DNA of 64,000 nucleotides from Deltaproteobacteria bacterium (GCA_019307815.1 JAFDIV010000003.1:70353-134352), one strand, 5' to 3'; shown: positions 1-10,285, counted from the first letter of the stretch. Translations and numbers: made by a program. Notes: generated by a model from the sequence alone, not told the origin.

Positions 1-2920
1 TGCCCTGCACCTTAAACGGACGAAAACGTCGTGTTACTAAGGCAACTGCCTTTAACTGGCCCCGTGCAGATTCCACAATTACCTTTTCGCCATTTTTTAT
101 ACCCTTCATTTGTGCAAGCTCCTGGCTCATTTCCACGAACAACTGCGGCTGGGCCTCAAGAAGCCAGGGCTGCCAACGGGTCATTACTCCAGTTTGCCAG
201 TGCTCTGAAACCCTGTAGGTAGTAGCCACAATGGGATACCGTGGGTCGCAGGTCCTGTATATGTCCATATCCGTTGAGTATTTAGGAATCACAGGGTTGA
301 CGAGCTGGCTGGACAGCAGGTTTTTCTCCACTGGGCATTCCAGGGGCTCATAGTGCTCGGGGAAGGGCCCGTCGGCTCGGCCTGGACCAAAGATCCGGCC
401 ATGACCTTCCGGCTTCATGATAAACGGATACTTGGTCTTTGGGTTGAGAGTTCCGTCGGGTTTTAGCATGGGTGGCCATCCACCGTCGGGTACATCGCCC
501 ACCCAGCCGCCTTTTCCTCCCTTGGCCGTGGGATCCCACTTGATGACAGGATGTTCCTTGTCCCACGGGTTCCCGTACATGTCCACAGAGGCGCGGTTAT
601 AAAGGATGCGGCGGTTGACTGGCCAGCACCAGGCCCATTCTAAGTTAAGCCCGATACCGGATTTTTCCCTCTTACGTCTTGCGGCCATATTTCCTTTGTT
701 TGTATAAGAGTTGCAGTAGAGCCAGTTGCCGCTGCTGGTGGAGCCGTCTGCCTGGAGATAGGCGAAGCTGGGGACCAGATCACCCTTCTTGAAATGTTTT
801 CCTTTGACCGTTACATCCTTCTGGAAGTAGCCGTTAATCTCTTTGGCCACCTTATGAGGATCATAGCGGCCGCGGGTGGTATAACCCCACTTGAGATTCA
901 AAATGGGCTCGGGGAAAACAGCCTTTTTCCCTTGCTTGATGTCTTTTTTGTAGAACCAACGAATCTTTTTGAACAGATCGATCATAATGTCGCCGTCTGC
1001 CCTGGCGTCACCCGGAGGCTCGGCGGCCTTATAACGCCACTGCATCCAGCGCCCACTATTGGTGATAGAACCCTCTTTTTCCACTGATACAGCGCAAGGA
1101 AGGAAGAAGACTTCTGTCTTGATTTCCTTGGGATTCATGCCTGGGCCCTTCCAGAACCATCCGGTCTCATTGGGAAAGATGTTTACATTGACCATCCAAT
1201 CCAGTCTGGTTAATGCCTTTCTGGTTTTATTGGAATTCGCACCGGATGCCGCAGGGTTTTGCCCCCATGCAAAGAACCCGGTGAACTCACCCCTGTACAT
1301 GGCGTCAAACAGATCCAACCAGGTATAGGTCTTGCCGTCATCCAGCTTAGGCAGCCAACTATAGCCAAAATCATTGGCAGGTGTGGCCCTGTCACCCCAA
1401 AAGCTTTTAAGTAGACTTACCGAGTATTTCGGATAATTGCCCCACCAATTGGCACTCAGTGGGTCGTTGGTCTTTGGGGTATATTTTTTGTTGTAAGCGG
1501 CCAGTGTTGACTGAGATGCCTTGGGCGTTTTGAGATAGCCAGGAAGGATGTGGAACAAGATGCAGTGGTCAGTGGAGCCCTGCACATTGGACTCCCCCCT
1601 CAGCGCGTTTACACCACCTCCAGCAACGCCTATGTTGCCCAGCAAGAGCTGAATTATAGCCATGGTACGAATATTCTGGACCCCTACGGTGTGTTGGGTC
1701 CAGCCCATGGCGTACATGATGGTTCCAGCCTTTCCCTTTTGCCCTGTGGCCGAATAGGCCTCATAAACCTTCAGGAGATCCTCTTTGGGCGTCCCTGTTA
1801 TAGAAGAGACTGTATCCAGGTCGTATCGGCTGTAATGTTTTTTCAGCAACTGAAATACGCAACGAGGGTGCTGCAAGGTGGGATCCTTTTTGGGAATGCC
1901 CTTTTCATTTTTGACAAAGGCCCATTTGCTTTTGTCATACTTGTGGGTGGCAGGATCGTATCCAGAAAAGAGGCCGTCATGGAAATCATAGCTGTCTGCC
2001 ACAATAAAGCACGCATTGGTGTAGTTGGCCACATACTCTTTGAAATACTTATTATTTTGAAGGATATACTTGATCATGCCTCCCAAAAAGGCAATATCCG
2101 TGCCTGAGCGCAGAGATGCATAGATATCGGCCTTGGAAGAGCTTCTAGTGAATCGGGGATCCACACTGATCAACTTGGCGCCTCGTTTCATGGCCTCTGT
2201 TACCCACTTGAAGGAAATGGGATGGTTCTCGGCCGCGTTGGAGCCCATGATCAAGATGCAGTCACTGTTGCGGATATCGATCCAGTGATTGGTCATTGCG
2301 CCGCGTCCGAACGACTCTGCCAGAGCCGCAACCGTAGCGCTGTGTCAGATACGGGCCTGGTGCTCGATATACACGAGCCCCAGGGCACGCATCATCGCCT
2401 GAATGAGCCAGCATTCTTCATTGTCAAGGGCGGCGCTGCCCACATGAGCAATCCCGTTGGTTCGATTGACCACTTGACCCTTGGCGTTACGTGCCGTGAA
2501 ACTGGCGTCCCGGCTCTTTTTTACCCTAAGTGCAATCTGCCATAGCGCCCAATCCCAGCTCACCTTTTGCCAACGGGTGCTGTAAGGTGCGCGATACAAG
2601 GGTGTGGTAACACGATTTTCGTTGTTTACCAATTGGCTCAAGGCCGCGCCCTTTGCGCAAAGGGCACCTTCATTAATGGGATGATCCGGATCACCTTCAA
2701 TGTTAATGACCTTGCCTGCCCCCGCCTTTCCGGTGTGTACGATTACGCCACAGCCCACGGCACAGTAACAACATATGCTCGTGGTTTCCTTGGCATAACG
2801 GATCTTCAAGGTCTGGGCATGGGATCTTATGGGCTTGAGATCAATGCCTAGGCCCAAGGCCATTACACCGGCGGCGGAAGCCCCTGTAATTTTAATGAAT
2901 TGACGACGTGTGAGCTTCAT
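1..2920 (-). CDS. fdnG: Formate dehydrogenase-N type alpha subunit (selenoprotein, Tat-exported, 3' end outside window)
   Basis: Catalytic molybdenum/tungsten subunit of a periplasm-facing formate dehydrogenase that oxidises formate to CO2. The N-terminus has a twin-arginine signal (RRQFIK at residues 5-10, then a hydrophobic stretch ending near HAQ) and a 4Fe-4S site (CCYCAVGC near residue 50, with a further Cys in GALCAKG). After residue 191 (EHQARI) the frame meets TGA at 2345-2347. It then stays open and clearly homologous (HSATVAALAESFGRGAMTN) to position 2, ending in RRFRPFKVQG, so the TGA is read as selenocysteine at residue 192, as in E. coli FdnG. About 973 codons are visible against roughly 1015 in E. 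coli FdnG, so only a short C-terminus is missing. The start has a strong AAAGGGGG ribosome site. The beta and gamma subunits would lie beyond the left edge. The nearby moaA on the same strand fits its molybdopterin need. Confidence 0.93.
2317..2347 (-). promoter_or_regulatory. UGA selenocysteine codon with candidate bacterial SECIS hairpin
   Basis: TGA at 2345-2347 is in frame inside fdnG. Beginning 13 bases downstream, TTGC (2331-2328) can pair with GCAG (2320-2317) around a GGCTCTG loop. This resembles the small G/U-containing apical hairpin that SelB reads just after UGA in E. coli formate dehydrogenase mRNAs. The Sec reading is strongly supported by the continuing homology; the exact hairpin is my inference and was not folded computationally. 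Confidence 0.6.
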
Positions 2921-3280
2921 GGGACCCCCTTTCTATGATAGTTAACAAAAAAACAAGAACCCGACAAAATAATGATTAACCATCGAAAATTTTCCTGAAA
3001 CCACTAGCACCTAAGGCGTTTTCGCCTTAATCCCATGTAAATTGGCTCTTTGAAGCAATGAGATAGATAGCAAGTCTGGGGTGAATAGGTAGGCCTATAG
3101 GTAGGGCGTTATTCCTAATCTGTGCCCTTTGCACTGGCATCTTTTGCCCTTATATGGAAGGTTTATACTAGCCTAGACAGAGATTTATTGCCTATCATAA
3201 AGAAAGAGGCTTCGTCAATCTTTTTTTAAATCAACAAGTTATGTCAGACATGATATAAGTTGTGCCACCCTAATAATAAG
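2921..3280. other. Intergenic region between moaA and fdnG (no gene seen)
   Basis: This is 360 bases with no convincing reading frame. It should contain the fdnG promoter, but I could not pick clear -35/-10 hexamers on the minus strand. A small perfect palindrome ATGTCAGACAT lies at 3241-3251. A T-rich run near 3220 precedes the end of moaA but lacks a proper stem on that strand. Confidence 0.5.
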
Positions 3281-4282
3281 TTAGCCGCCTATGGAAGACA
3301 TCTCCCCTGGGAAAAGCTCGGATTGCTCCCTTACTATGCCGTGGGAGTAGGGCTTCATCAATGTGGCCTTCATAAACAATGAAGCCAGCTCTTGATCAGT
3401 TGCCCCTTTACGAAGGGGAGTCTTTATGTCAATTTCACGACTTGATAGTAGGCAGGGCCTCAGATGCCCTGCTGCGGTAAGTCTAAGTCTGTTACAGGTT
3501 TTACAAAAATGGTTGGTCATCGCGCTGATAAAGCCTATCTCGCCTGTTGCCCCTTTAAAGCGGTAACGCTCTGCCGGGCCATCGTGTGGGGATTTTTTTA
3601 CTGGCTCTAACACTCCCATACGCTCGAGTCTTTGTTTGATATCCTCTGAGGCAATGAACCCTGGCGTAAAGTGACTAGGACTAGAGCCAATGGGCATGTA
3701 TTCTATGAAGCGGACGTGATAAGGATTGTTTAGGGAAAGGGCGGCAAAGGCCTCTAGCTCATCCTCATTTATATTGCTCATGACAACCACGTTGATCTTA
3801 ATGGGGTTGAAACCCATATCCCGTGCCGCTTCTATGGCCTCCCATACATGATCGAATTTATCAAAGCCTGTAATGTCCCGGTAGCGGGCCCTATCCAATG
3901 TGTCCAGACTAATGTTTATGCGGCGTATTCCTGCATCCCAGATATGTTGGAGTTTTTCCTTGAGCAGCACCCCATTTGTGGTTAACCCTATGTCCTCCAG
4001 CCCTTCAACTGATGCAAGAGATTCAAGAAAGTGCATGATTCCTTTCCTGATCAGGGGTTCTCCACCGGTAACTCGAATCTTGGTTATCCCGAGAGAGACA
4101 GCAACTCGTGCCAGCCGCAAGATCTCTTCATATCGAAGGATCTCCTCATGCATTAGCTTGGTGATTTCTCCCCGCGGCATGCAATAGAGGCACCGGAGGT
4201 TGCATCTATCAGTAACAGAAATCCGAAGATAATTTATTCTACGATGGTAGGAATCAATCAAGCTCATAGTCTTTTTATCCAT
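3281..4282 (-). CDS. moaA: GTP 3',8-cyclase MoaA (molybdenum cofactor biosynthesis)
   Basis: Radical SAM enzyme that starts molybdopterin synthesis by converting GTP to 3',8-cyclo-GTP. The SAM-binding cluster motif CNLRCLYC lies near residues 27-34, followed by VTGGEPL. The second 4Fe-4S cluster, which binds GTP, is represented by CKTCNRLRL and a downstream Cys (LRPC). The protein ends in the double glycine typical of MoaA. I use the ATG at 4282. A TTG at 4306 and an ATG at 4267 (MSLIDSYHRR) are in frame, none has a strong ribosome site, and 4267 gives the most family-like N-terminus. It serves the Mo enzymes in the window: formate dehydrogenase and the xanthine dehydrogenase family complex. 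Confidence 0.93.
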   Translation of the reverse strand: MDKKTMSLIDSYHRRINYLRISVTDRCNLRCLYCMPRGEITKLMHEEILRYEEILRLARVAVSLGITKIRVTGGEPLIRKGIMHFLESLASVEGLEDIGLTTNGVLLKEKLQHIWDAGIRRINISLDTLDRARYRDITGFDKFDHVWEAIEAARDMGFNPIKINVVVMSNINEDELEAFAALSLNNPYHVRFIEYMPIGSSPSHFTPGFIASEDIKQRLERMGVLEPVKKSPHDGPAERYRFKGATGEIGFISAMTNHFCKTCNRLRLTAAGHLRPCLLSSREIDIKTPLRKGATDQELASLFMKATLMKPYSHGIVREQSELFPGEMSSIGG

Positions 4283-4421
4283 TCTATGGGTCTTATTCTT
4301 AAACAAAAAGGTAGCGGCCTTTGACCTTTTTATATATAACCTGCTGGTGTAGAGTCAACCTCAAAGCATTTATCCTTATGATTTATGCCACAAAGGCTCA
4401 GATACACATGGAGGAAAAGGT

Positions 4422-5201
4422 ATGTCTGAAAATGTCATTGTGGAGCAAAAGGAAGGCGTGGCGCTTGTGAGCCTTAATCGCCCCAAGGCCTATAACGCCT
4501 TTGACCTGCCTACAATCAGGCGTCTTGCAGAAGTCTTGCTTGCTTTATCATTGGATAGCACTGTTTCAGGAGTGGTGATCACGGGAAAGGGCAAGGCCTT
4601 CTGTGCCGGAGGGGATTTGAGGTGGATCGCATCATATAAGGATGACTATGGTGCTGCATTTTACGAGCTGGCAGCCACATACCACCAGGCGATTTTGGAG
4701 ATCAGGCGAATGCCCAAACCAGTCATTGCGGCTATCAACGGGCTGGCAGCAGGGGGAGGGTTTTCCATGGCCCTTGCATGCGATTTTCGGGTTATGGCCT
4801 CATCGGCCGTACTCAAACAGGCCTATACATCCAATGGGTTGAGCATTGACGGGGGAGGAACATTTTCACTGCCACGGATTGTAGGGCCGGCTAAGGCCAT
4901 GGAGATCGCCGCCTTTGATCCTGTGATAAGGGCTGACCAGGCCCTTGAATGGGGCTTGGTAACTGAGGTGGTAGAAGAGGGAGAGAGTGTTAAAAGGTCA
5001 ATGGAGATGGTCCAGAAAATAGCTGAGGGATCCCTTTCCTCTTTTTGGGCATCCAAGAAATTGATGACCGATTCGTTCAATACCAGTTTCGAGGTACAGC
5101 TTGAGCAGGAGAGGAAGTGGCTTTCTCGGTGTGCTGATCACCCCAATGGCAGGGAAGGGATTACGGCATTTTTGGAAAAGAGGGAGCCGAAGTTTGTTTA
5201 G
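4422..5201 (+). CDS. Enoyl-CoA hydratase/isomerase (crotonase) family protein
   Basis: Crotonase-fold protein of 259 residues, acting on acyl-CoA in the cytoplasm. The oxyanion-hole segment is visible as KAFCAGGDLRW, with a second one at AAINGLAAGGGFSMALACD. The first catalytic Glu of hydratases (E in GGGxEL) is replaced, since the sequence reads GGGFSMA. The region normally FxxPEIxxG reads KQAYTSNGLSIDGGGTFSLPR, with an Asp near the second position. This pattern resembles PaaG/enoyl-CoA isomerase branches more than true hydratases. GGAGG lies 7 bases before the ATG. It is a single gene, convergent with fusA. The substrate cannot be told from sequence. Confidence 0.85.
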   Translation: MSENVIVEQKEGVALVSLNRPKAYNAFDLPTIRRLAEVLLALSLDSTVSGVVITGKGKAFCAGGDLRWIASYKDDYGAAFYELAATYHQAILEIRRMPKPVIAAINGLAAGGGFSMALACDFRVMASSAVLKQAYTSNGLSIDGGGTFSLPRIVGPAKAMEIAAFDPVIRADQALEWGLVTEVVEEGESVKRSMEMVQKIAEGSLSSFWASKKLMTDSFNTSFEVQLEQERKWLSRCADHPNGREGITAFLEKREPKFV

Positions 5202-5249
5202 AAGTCAGGCGCTTGTTTATTCCGGCTCCTGACTACTAACTCCTTGCAT

Positions 5250-5276
5250 TAGCTGATGGCTGAAAGCTGAAAGCTT
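5250..5276. repeat. Degenerate intergenic repeat word (GCTGATGGCTGAAAGC type)
   Basis: AGCTGATGGCTGAAAGCTGAAAGC-like words lie between two convergent genes. Near copies occur at 61130-61160 (tgctgatggctaaacgctgatagc) and 48042-48061 (ctgatcgctgaaagcc). Just before it, AGTCAGG (from 5204) and CCTGACT (to 5235) can pair and may form a weak shared terminator. Confidence 0.55.
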
Positions 5277-5283
5277 CCTTGCC

Positions 5284-7326
5284 TCAATCCACCTTATCAT
5301 AATGTGTAAAATGCATGGTGAAGGTCCCTCTTCCCTGGGTGAGAGAGCGAAGTGTGGTGGAATAGCCGAACATCTTGGACAGGGGCACGCTTGCAGTGAT
5401 AACTTGCACAGGGCCTTTCTTGGCAATGTTTTCAATCTTTCCTTGTCTGCTGTTCAAGTCACTAATCACCTCTCCCATAAATTCCTCGGGTACAAGTATC
5501 TCGGCCTCCATAATGGGTTCTAGCAAGATGGGAGAAGCCTTTTCACAGGCATTTTTGTACGCCATAGTGGCCGCCACCCGAAAAGCCATCTCATCGCTGA
5601 AGGTTTCCTTGATCTTTATATCTCGAAGCACAGTCTCCACATCTAACATGGGGTAGCCCATAATCACCCCAGCATTTTGGGCCTCGGAGACCCCTTGTTG
5701 GATTGCTTCTAGAAATATGTCGGTGAGCTCTGGGCTCTCGCAGCGGTCAAGGAATCGATTACCCGTACCTCTGGGAAGGGGTCTAACCTCCAAGAGCACT
5801 CCAGCGTAATGTTGCTGACCGCCTATTTCGCGCTGGAAGATCTCTTCGTGGTGTGCCAGTTCGGATATGGTTTCGCGATAGACTACTTGGGGCTTGCCTT
5901 GGTTGGTATCAATGGAAAATTCACGCCTTACCCTGCCCATAATGATTTCAAGGTGGAGCTCTCCCATGCCGGAGATAACAATCTGGCCGGTTTCCTCATC
6001 AATTTTGTGCTGAAAGGTGGGATCTTCATCAGCCAGCTTGTCCAGTGCATCTATGAGGCGATCGTGATCCTGCACCTTCTTTGGTTCCACGGCCATGCTG
6101 ATTACCGGATCAGTAAACTGGATGGGCTCAAACAGGATAGGTTTGCCCTCTGTACAGAGGGTGTCGCCAGTAGAGGCCTCTTTTAATCCCATGGCAGCAA
6201 CTATATCACCAGCTCCGGCTTCGTTGATGCGTTCCCTCTTGTTTGAATGCATGCGCAGCAGGCGGGCCAGCTTCTCGCGCACGTTTTTTCTGGGGTTATA
6301 GACCTGAGCACCCACCTGAACTTTGCCGGAATATATCCTCAGATAGGTCATCTTCCGTCCCTGGTCCAGCATTACCTTGAAGACCAGCGCAGAAAAGGGC
6401 CCCTTTGGGTCAGGCTCTCGAGGCTCTTTTTTGTCAGAGTTTGGAACCTCCCCCACAATGGGTGGGATATCCAGAGGTGATGGGAGATAGGAAACAATGG
6501 CATCAATAAGGGGCTGAATGCCCTTGTTCCGCAAGGCGGCCCCGCAAAGCAGAGGAACAAGCTCCAGGTTGATTGTGGCCCTTCGAATGGCCCTGTGAAG
6601 CTCTTCAGCAGAGATTTCCTCTTCCCCTAGATACTTCTCCATGATGTGATCATCTTTGTCAGCCAAGGTTTCCAGGAGTTGATCACGGTATTTTACGGCC
6701 TCTTCCTCCAGATCTGAGGGAATGGGCACTTCCTCGTAATGGGCCCCAAGGGTCTCGTCCTCCCAGACAATGGCCTTCATTTTTATGAGATCAATGACCC
6801 CCTGGAAATTGCTCTCTGCTCCCCATGGAAGCTGAAGGATCAGAGGCTTGGCCCCAAGGCGCTCCTTTATCATCTCTACGACCCTGAAGAAGTCGGCTCC
6901 CAGTCGATCCATTTTGTTCACAAATGCTATTTTCGGCACTCGGTATCGGTCGGCCTGATGCCAGACAGTCTCTGACTGAGGTTCAACTCCCCCCACCGCA
7001 CAAAACACGCCAATGGCCCCATCCAGTACGCGCAGGGACCGTTCCACTTCAATGGTGAAATCCACGTGGCCCGGGGTGTCTATGATGTTGATATTATGTC
7101 CTTTCCACAGACAACTGGTTACGGCCGATGTGATGGTGATACCGCGCTCCTTTTCCTCCAGCATCCAGTCCATGGTGGCTTCGCCATCATGAACCTCGCC
7201 CATCTTGTGTACCTTTCCCGTATAATAAAGGATGCGCTCAGTGACAGTGGTTTTCCCAGCGTCAATGTGGGCGATGATGCCGATGTTACGTGTTTTTGAC
7301 AGTTTCTGTTTTGCCACAACAGCCAT
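5284..7326 (-). CDS. fusA: Elongation factor G (stand-alone copy)
   Basis: Translational GTPase of 680 residues. The P-loop AHIDAGKT is at 19-26, the switch I region at about 43-70 ([21 protein letters not shown]), DTPGHVD at 83-89 and NKMD at 137-140. The EF-G domain II to V pattern follows, with the domain IV/V region [10 protein letters not shown]-like near the C-terminus. It drives tRNA/mRNA translocation or, in two-EF-G organisms, splits the function with ribosome recycling. It does not sit in an rpsL-rpsG-fusA-tuf cluster, so it is probably one of two paralogues. Its switch I sequence recalls the spd-type EF-G group. The ATG at 7326 has no strong ribosome site. Confidence 0.93.
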   Translation of the reverse strand: MAVVAKQKLSKTRNIGIIAHIDAGKTTVTERILYYTGKVHKMGEVHDGEATMDWMLEEKERGITITSAVTSCLWKGHNINIIDTPGHVDFTIEVERSLRVLDGAIGVFCAVGGVEPQSETVWHQADRYRVPKIAFVNKMDRLGADFFRVVEMIKERLGAKPLILQLPWGAESNFQGVIDLIKMKAIVWEDETLGAHYEEVPIPSDLEEEAVKYRDQLLETLADKDDHIMEKYLGEEEISAEELHRAIRRATINLELVPLLCGAALRNKGIQPLIDAIVSYLPSPLDIPPIVGEVPNSDKKEPREPDPKGPFSALVFKVMLDQGRKMTYLRIYSGKVQVGAQVYNPRKNVREKLARLLRMHSNKRERINEAGAGDIVAAMGLKEASTGDTLCTEGKPILFEPIQFTDPVISMAVEPKKVQDHDRLIDALDKLADEDPTFQHKIDEETGQIVISGMGELHLEIIMGRVRREFSIDTNQGKPQVVYRETISELAHHEEIFQREIGGQQHYAGVLLEVRPLPRGTGNRFLDRCESPELTDIFLEAIQQGVSEAQNAGVIMGYPMLDVETVLRDIKIKETFSDEMAFRVAATMAYKNACEKASPILLEPIMEAEILVPEEFMGEVISDLNSRQGKIENIAKKGPVQVITASVPLSKMFGYSTTLRSLTQGRGTFTMHFTHYDKVD

Positions 7327-7523
7327 GGCTTTTGATTGTGCCTCGTTACTGCTTTAAAGTCAGGATCATTTGTTCCTACTCAAGAGGGCCAGAGATGTCA
7401 TAGTGAATTTGCTGCCGGGTATGAGAAGTCCAAAAGACCTTTTATGGGGCCACCGACAGCGGCCTTTGACATAAAGGGTAAATCTAGGGTATCTTACCCA
7501 TGCTGTCAAGGTGGTATGGTTTC

Positions 7524-7595
7524 AATGTCAAATTCCAAATGTTAAATGCTAAAAGGGGTAGGGAAAAGGTCAAAGGTGAAAGGAGAAGGGTTAAG
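7524..7595. repeat. Degenerate intergenic repeat words (CAAATTCCAAATG and AAAGGTCAAAGG types)
   Basis: A CAAAT-type word (aatgtcaaattccaaatgttaaatgc, 7524-7549) is followed by an AAAGG-type purine-rich run (7551-7595) just before the next gene. The same two word types recur at other gene boundaries in the window. The rest of 7327-7523, between divergent genes, has no recognised feature. Confidence 0.6.
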
Positions 7596-7602
7596 CAATT
7601 GA

Positions 7603-8286
7603 GTGAGCGAGGAGAATGCATTGGCTAGTACCGGGCAGCATCTCAGAGAAATGTACGAACTGCTGAATCAGCACTTCGGCCCTCAGCATTGGTGGCCTGG
7701 GGACACGGCCTTTGAGGTTATGGTAGGGGCGGTCCTTACCCAAAATACCAATTGGGCCAATGTGGAGAAGGCCATTGAAAATCTGAAGGACAGTGGAGAT
7801 TTTACCTTAGAAGGTTTGTATAATATGTCTGAGGAGAAGCTGGCTGCCTTGATACGGCCCGCTGGCTACTATAACCTGAAAAGCAGGCGGCTGCGGAACC
7901 TCCTTGGCATGATCGTGAGGGACTACGGCGGGGATCTTTCCTCATTTTTTGAAGAGGAAACAGAAACACTCAGGGAAAAGCTTCTCTCAGTAAAGGGAAT
8001 CGGGCCCGAGACAGCCGACAGTATCCTCCTTTATGCGGCACATCGACCCGTGTTTGTGGTGGATGCCTATACTCATAGAATTCTCTCACGCCATGGCATG
8101 GTGCTGGAAGAGATCTCCTATGAAGATCTTCAAGAGTTGTTTATGCGTCATTTGCCGCCAGAGCCCGATCTGTACAACGAATTTCATGCCCTTATCGTAA
8201 GGGCTGGAAAGACCTTTTGCCGGAAAAGGCCCCTGTGTATCAGTTGTCCATTGAAGGACTGGGGTCCTGTCAATATATCTTCATAA
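7603..8286 (+). CDS. Endonuclease III-like HhH-GPD DNA glycosylase
   Basis: Base-excision-repair glycosylase of 227 residues. The helix-hairpin-helix LLSVKGIGPETADS is at about 127-140 and the catalytic Asp is D154 in VVDAYTHRI. A C-terminal Cys cluster (CRKRPLCISCPL) looks like a 4Fe-4S loop but shows only three obvious Cys. The Lys that gives Nth its lyase activity (GVGRKTA) is Glu here (GIGPETA), so a monofunctional glycosylase, for example a MagIII-like 3-methyladenine type, is more likely than Nth. The start is uncertain: GTG at 7603 has poor ribosome-site spacing, whereas TTG at 7621 sits 6 bases after GAGGAG. Confidence 0.82.
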   Translation: MSEENALASTGQHLREMYELLNQHFGPQHWWPGDTAFEVMVGAVLTQNTNWANVEKAIENLKDSGDFTLEGLYNMSEEKLAALIRPAGYYNLKSRRLRNLLGMIVRDYGGDLSSFFEEETETLREKLLSVKGIGPETADSILLYAAHRPVFVVDAYTHRILSRHGMVLEEISYEDLQELFMRHLPPEPDLYNEFHALIVRAGKTFCRKRPLCISCPLKDWGPVNISS

Positions 8287-8307
8287 ATGAAAGGGTAGAG
8301 TAAAAAA

Positions 8308-9207
8308 ATGATTGCATCGTATTTAAAGGCACTAAGGGCACCCTTTTTGGCTGGCTCCATCGTACCTGTCTTGATCGGTGCCTCAGACCGTTTCTCCACC
8401 GCCCATGTCTCTTTTGTTGCCTTCTTGGTGACGTTGGGCGGTGTTGTTTTCCTTCACCTAGGCGGCAACCTGATCAATGACTATTATGATGCCCGTGGCA
8501 GCGATCCGGTGAACTTAAAGGTCACACCTTTTAGCGGTGGGAGCCGAGTCATTCAGGACAAGGAGGTGGGTCCCACCGCCATTCTAATATTGGCCCTGTG
8601 TTTTTTTTGTCTCGCCCTTGCATGCGGAATCTGGTTGACTTTCAAGGGCAGGGGGTACGTGATGGTGATTGGAGTGGCGGGGTTGGTGGCTGGGTGGATC
8701 TATTCTGGGCCTCCGCTCCAACTGATGTCCAAAGGATGGGGCGAAATCCTGATCTTTTTGGCCTTTGGGCCTCTTATAACATTTGGCACATATTATGCCC
8801 TTTCAGGAGATTTAAGCATGCGGGCATTTTTGTTAGGAGTTCCCCAAGGGTTCTTGATTACAGGGGTCATATGGATAAACGAATTCCCGGATTATGAGGC
8901 AGACAAGCAGGTGGGCAAACAAAACCTTGTGGTTCGGCTTGGCCTGGAAAAGAGCAGATATCTTTATGCAGTAATAATGCTGCTGTCCTTTGTATGCATC
9001 CTTGTATATGTGATTGCTTCCTACATGTCATATCTTGCACTTGTGGCGTTTTTCTCCCTCCCGTTTGCGCTAAAGGCAATTCATATTGCTTGGCATCACT
9101 ATGGGGAACATGACAGGATAATTCCAGCCCAGGCCCTTACCATCCAGACACTTATTGTCCAAGGCCTGCTTTTGAGCGGCACTTTGGCCCTCAGCAAATG
9201 GTTTTGA
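8308..9207 (+). CDS. UbiA-family prenyltransferase (MenA-like)
   Basis: Integral membrane aromatic prenyltransferase of 299 residues with about eight or nine hydrophobic segments. The two Asp-rich motifs that bind Mg-prenyl diphosphate are visible: NLINDYYDARGSD at 54-66 and NEFPDYEADK at 191-200. The second, with the downstream LVVRLG, matches the MenA (1,4-dihydroxy-2-naphthoate polyprenyltransferase) branch, so a menaquinone-synthesis role is likely. It starts 21 bases after the glycosylase gene and is followed closely by mltG, suggesting co-transcription. No other men genes are in view, so the exact substrate is inferred. Confidence 0.82.
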   Translation: MIASYLKALRAPFLAGSIVPVLIGASDRFSTAHVSFVAFLVTLGGVVFLHLGGNLINDYYDARGSDPVNLKVTPFSGGSRVIQDKEVGPTAILILALCFFCLALACGIWLTFKGRGYVMVIGVAGLVAGWIYSGPPLQLMSKGWGEILIFLAFGPLITFGTYYALSGDLSMRAFLLGVPQGFLITGVIWINEFPDYEADKQVGKQNLVVRLGLEKSRYLYAVIMLLSFVCILVYVIASYMSYLALVAFFSLPFALKAIHIAWHHYGEHDRIIPAQALTIQTLIVQGLLLSGTLALSKWF

Positions 9208-9247
9208 GAGAGATCCCGCTACCATTGCCAATGGGTGTGGAATACAC

Positions 9248-10285
9248 ATGATGGTTGGTCCAGGCTCACACAGAAGATCCATTTTATTGGGTATAGGCCT
9301 TTGTTTTGTGTTGGTGATGTTTTTGGCCTTTGGCTTTGGTTACTATGCTGTAACACCCAAGGACAGGACCGGCCAGCCAAGGATCTTCCTGGTGAGAAAC
9401 GGGGCCTCGTTGAAGGAAGTGGCCGCAGAGCTTCAGGACAAAGGACTTATATCAAACAAGTACCTATTCATCCTGTGGGGTAGGATCCTGGGTTACAGTA
9501 AGCAAATCAAGGCCGGGGAATATCAGATAAGTGCTTCCATGACGCCTGTGCGTATTTTGGCTACATTTGCAAAAGGGACCATTCTCACCCATATGGTAAC
9601 AGTTCCCGAAGGGTATACCATGGCCCAGATAGCTCATTTGCTTTCAGAAAAGGGGATTGTTCAGGAGAAAGATTTTCTGAGGGTATGTAGGGACCCCAAG
9701 ATCATAAGCAAATATGGAATAGAGGGAGCTACCCTGGAAGGATACCTGTATCCGGATAGCTATCAGTTTAGTCGCGGCCTGTCTCCAGAAAAGGTCGTGG
9801 ACGTAATGGTCCATCGCTTTTGGCAGATGGTTACTCCTTATATTGACAGGGCCAAGGAACAGGGATTGAGTGTAAAACAGATGGTTACCCTCGCCTCTAT
9901 TGTAGAGAAGGAAACGGGCCTGGCCAAAGAAAGGCCCCTAATTGCCAGTGTCTTTTTGAACCGGCTCAAAAGGAAAATGAAGCTGGAAAGTGATCCCACA
10001 GTAATTTATGGCCTTCCTGATTTTAATGGCAATCTTACGCGTAAAGACCTTGCAAAGAAAACACCTTATAATACCTATGTGATTCGAGGGCTGCCTCCTG
10101 GGCCCATAGCAAACCCAGGGATAGATTCCATAAGGGCAGTACTTTATCCGGCCAACACAACTTACCTCTATTTTGTCTCCAAAAACGATGGAAGCCACTA
10201 TTTTTCCAGCACCTTAAAAGAGCATAACAGGGCAGTACTCCTGTACCAGAAACACCGGCCCAAGAGGCATCAAAATAGGTCTTGA
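9248..10285 (+). CDS. mltG: Endolytic murein transglycosylase MltG
   Basis: Inner-membrane lytic transglycosylase (YceG family, 345 residues) that cleaves nascent glycan strands. One N-terminal membrane helix lies at about 11-34, then a LysM-like region (VRNGASLKEVAAELQDKGLIS). The catalytic domain has VPEGYT, LEGYLYPDSY and the catalytic Glu E220 in ASIVEKET. SDPTVIYGL and PYNTYVIRGLPPGPIANPG are family hallmarks. The stop codon overlaps the -35 box of the next operon. Confidence 0.93.
   Translation: MMVGPGSHRRSILLGIGLCFVLVMFLAFGFGYYAVTPKDRTGQPRIFLVRNGASLKEVAAELQDKGLISNKYLFILWGRILGYSKQIKAGEYQISASMTPVRILATFAKGTILTHMVTVPEGYTMAQIAHLLSEKGIVQEKDFLRVCRDPKIISKYGIEGATLEGYLYPDSYQFSRGLSPEKVVDVMVHRFWQMVTPYIDRAKEQGLSVKQMVTLASIVEKETGLAKERPLIASVFLNRLKRKMKLESDPTVIYGLPDFNGNLTRKDLAKKTPYNTYVIRGLPPGPIANPGIDSIRAVLYPANTTYLYFVSKNDGSHYFSSTLKEHNRAVLLYQKHRPKRHQNRS

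Noticed and set aside
2345-2347. In-frame TGA in fdnG as a nonsense mutation or pseudogene
   Set aside because: Strong homology continues in the same frame on both sides and the position is the known selenocysteine site of the family.
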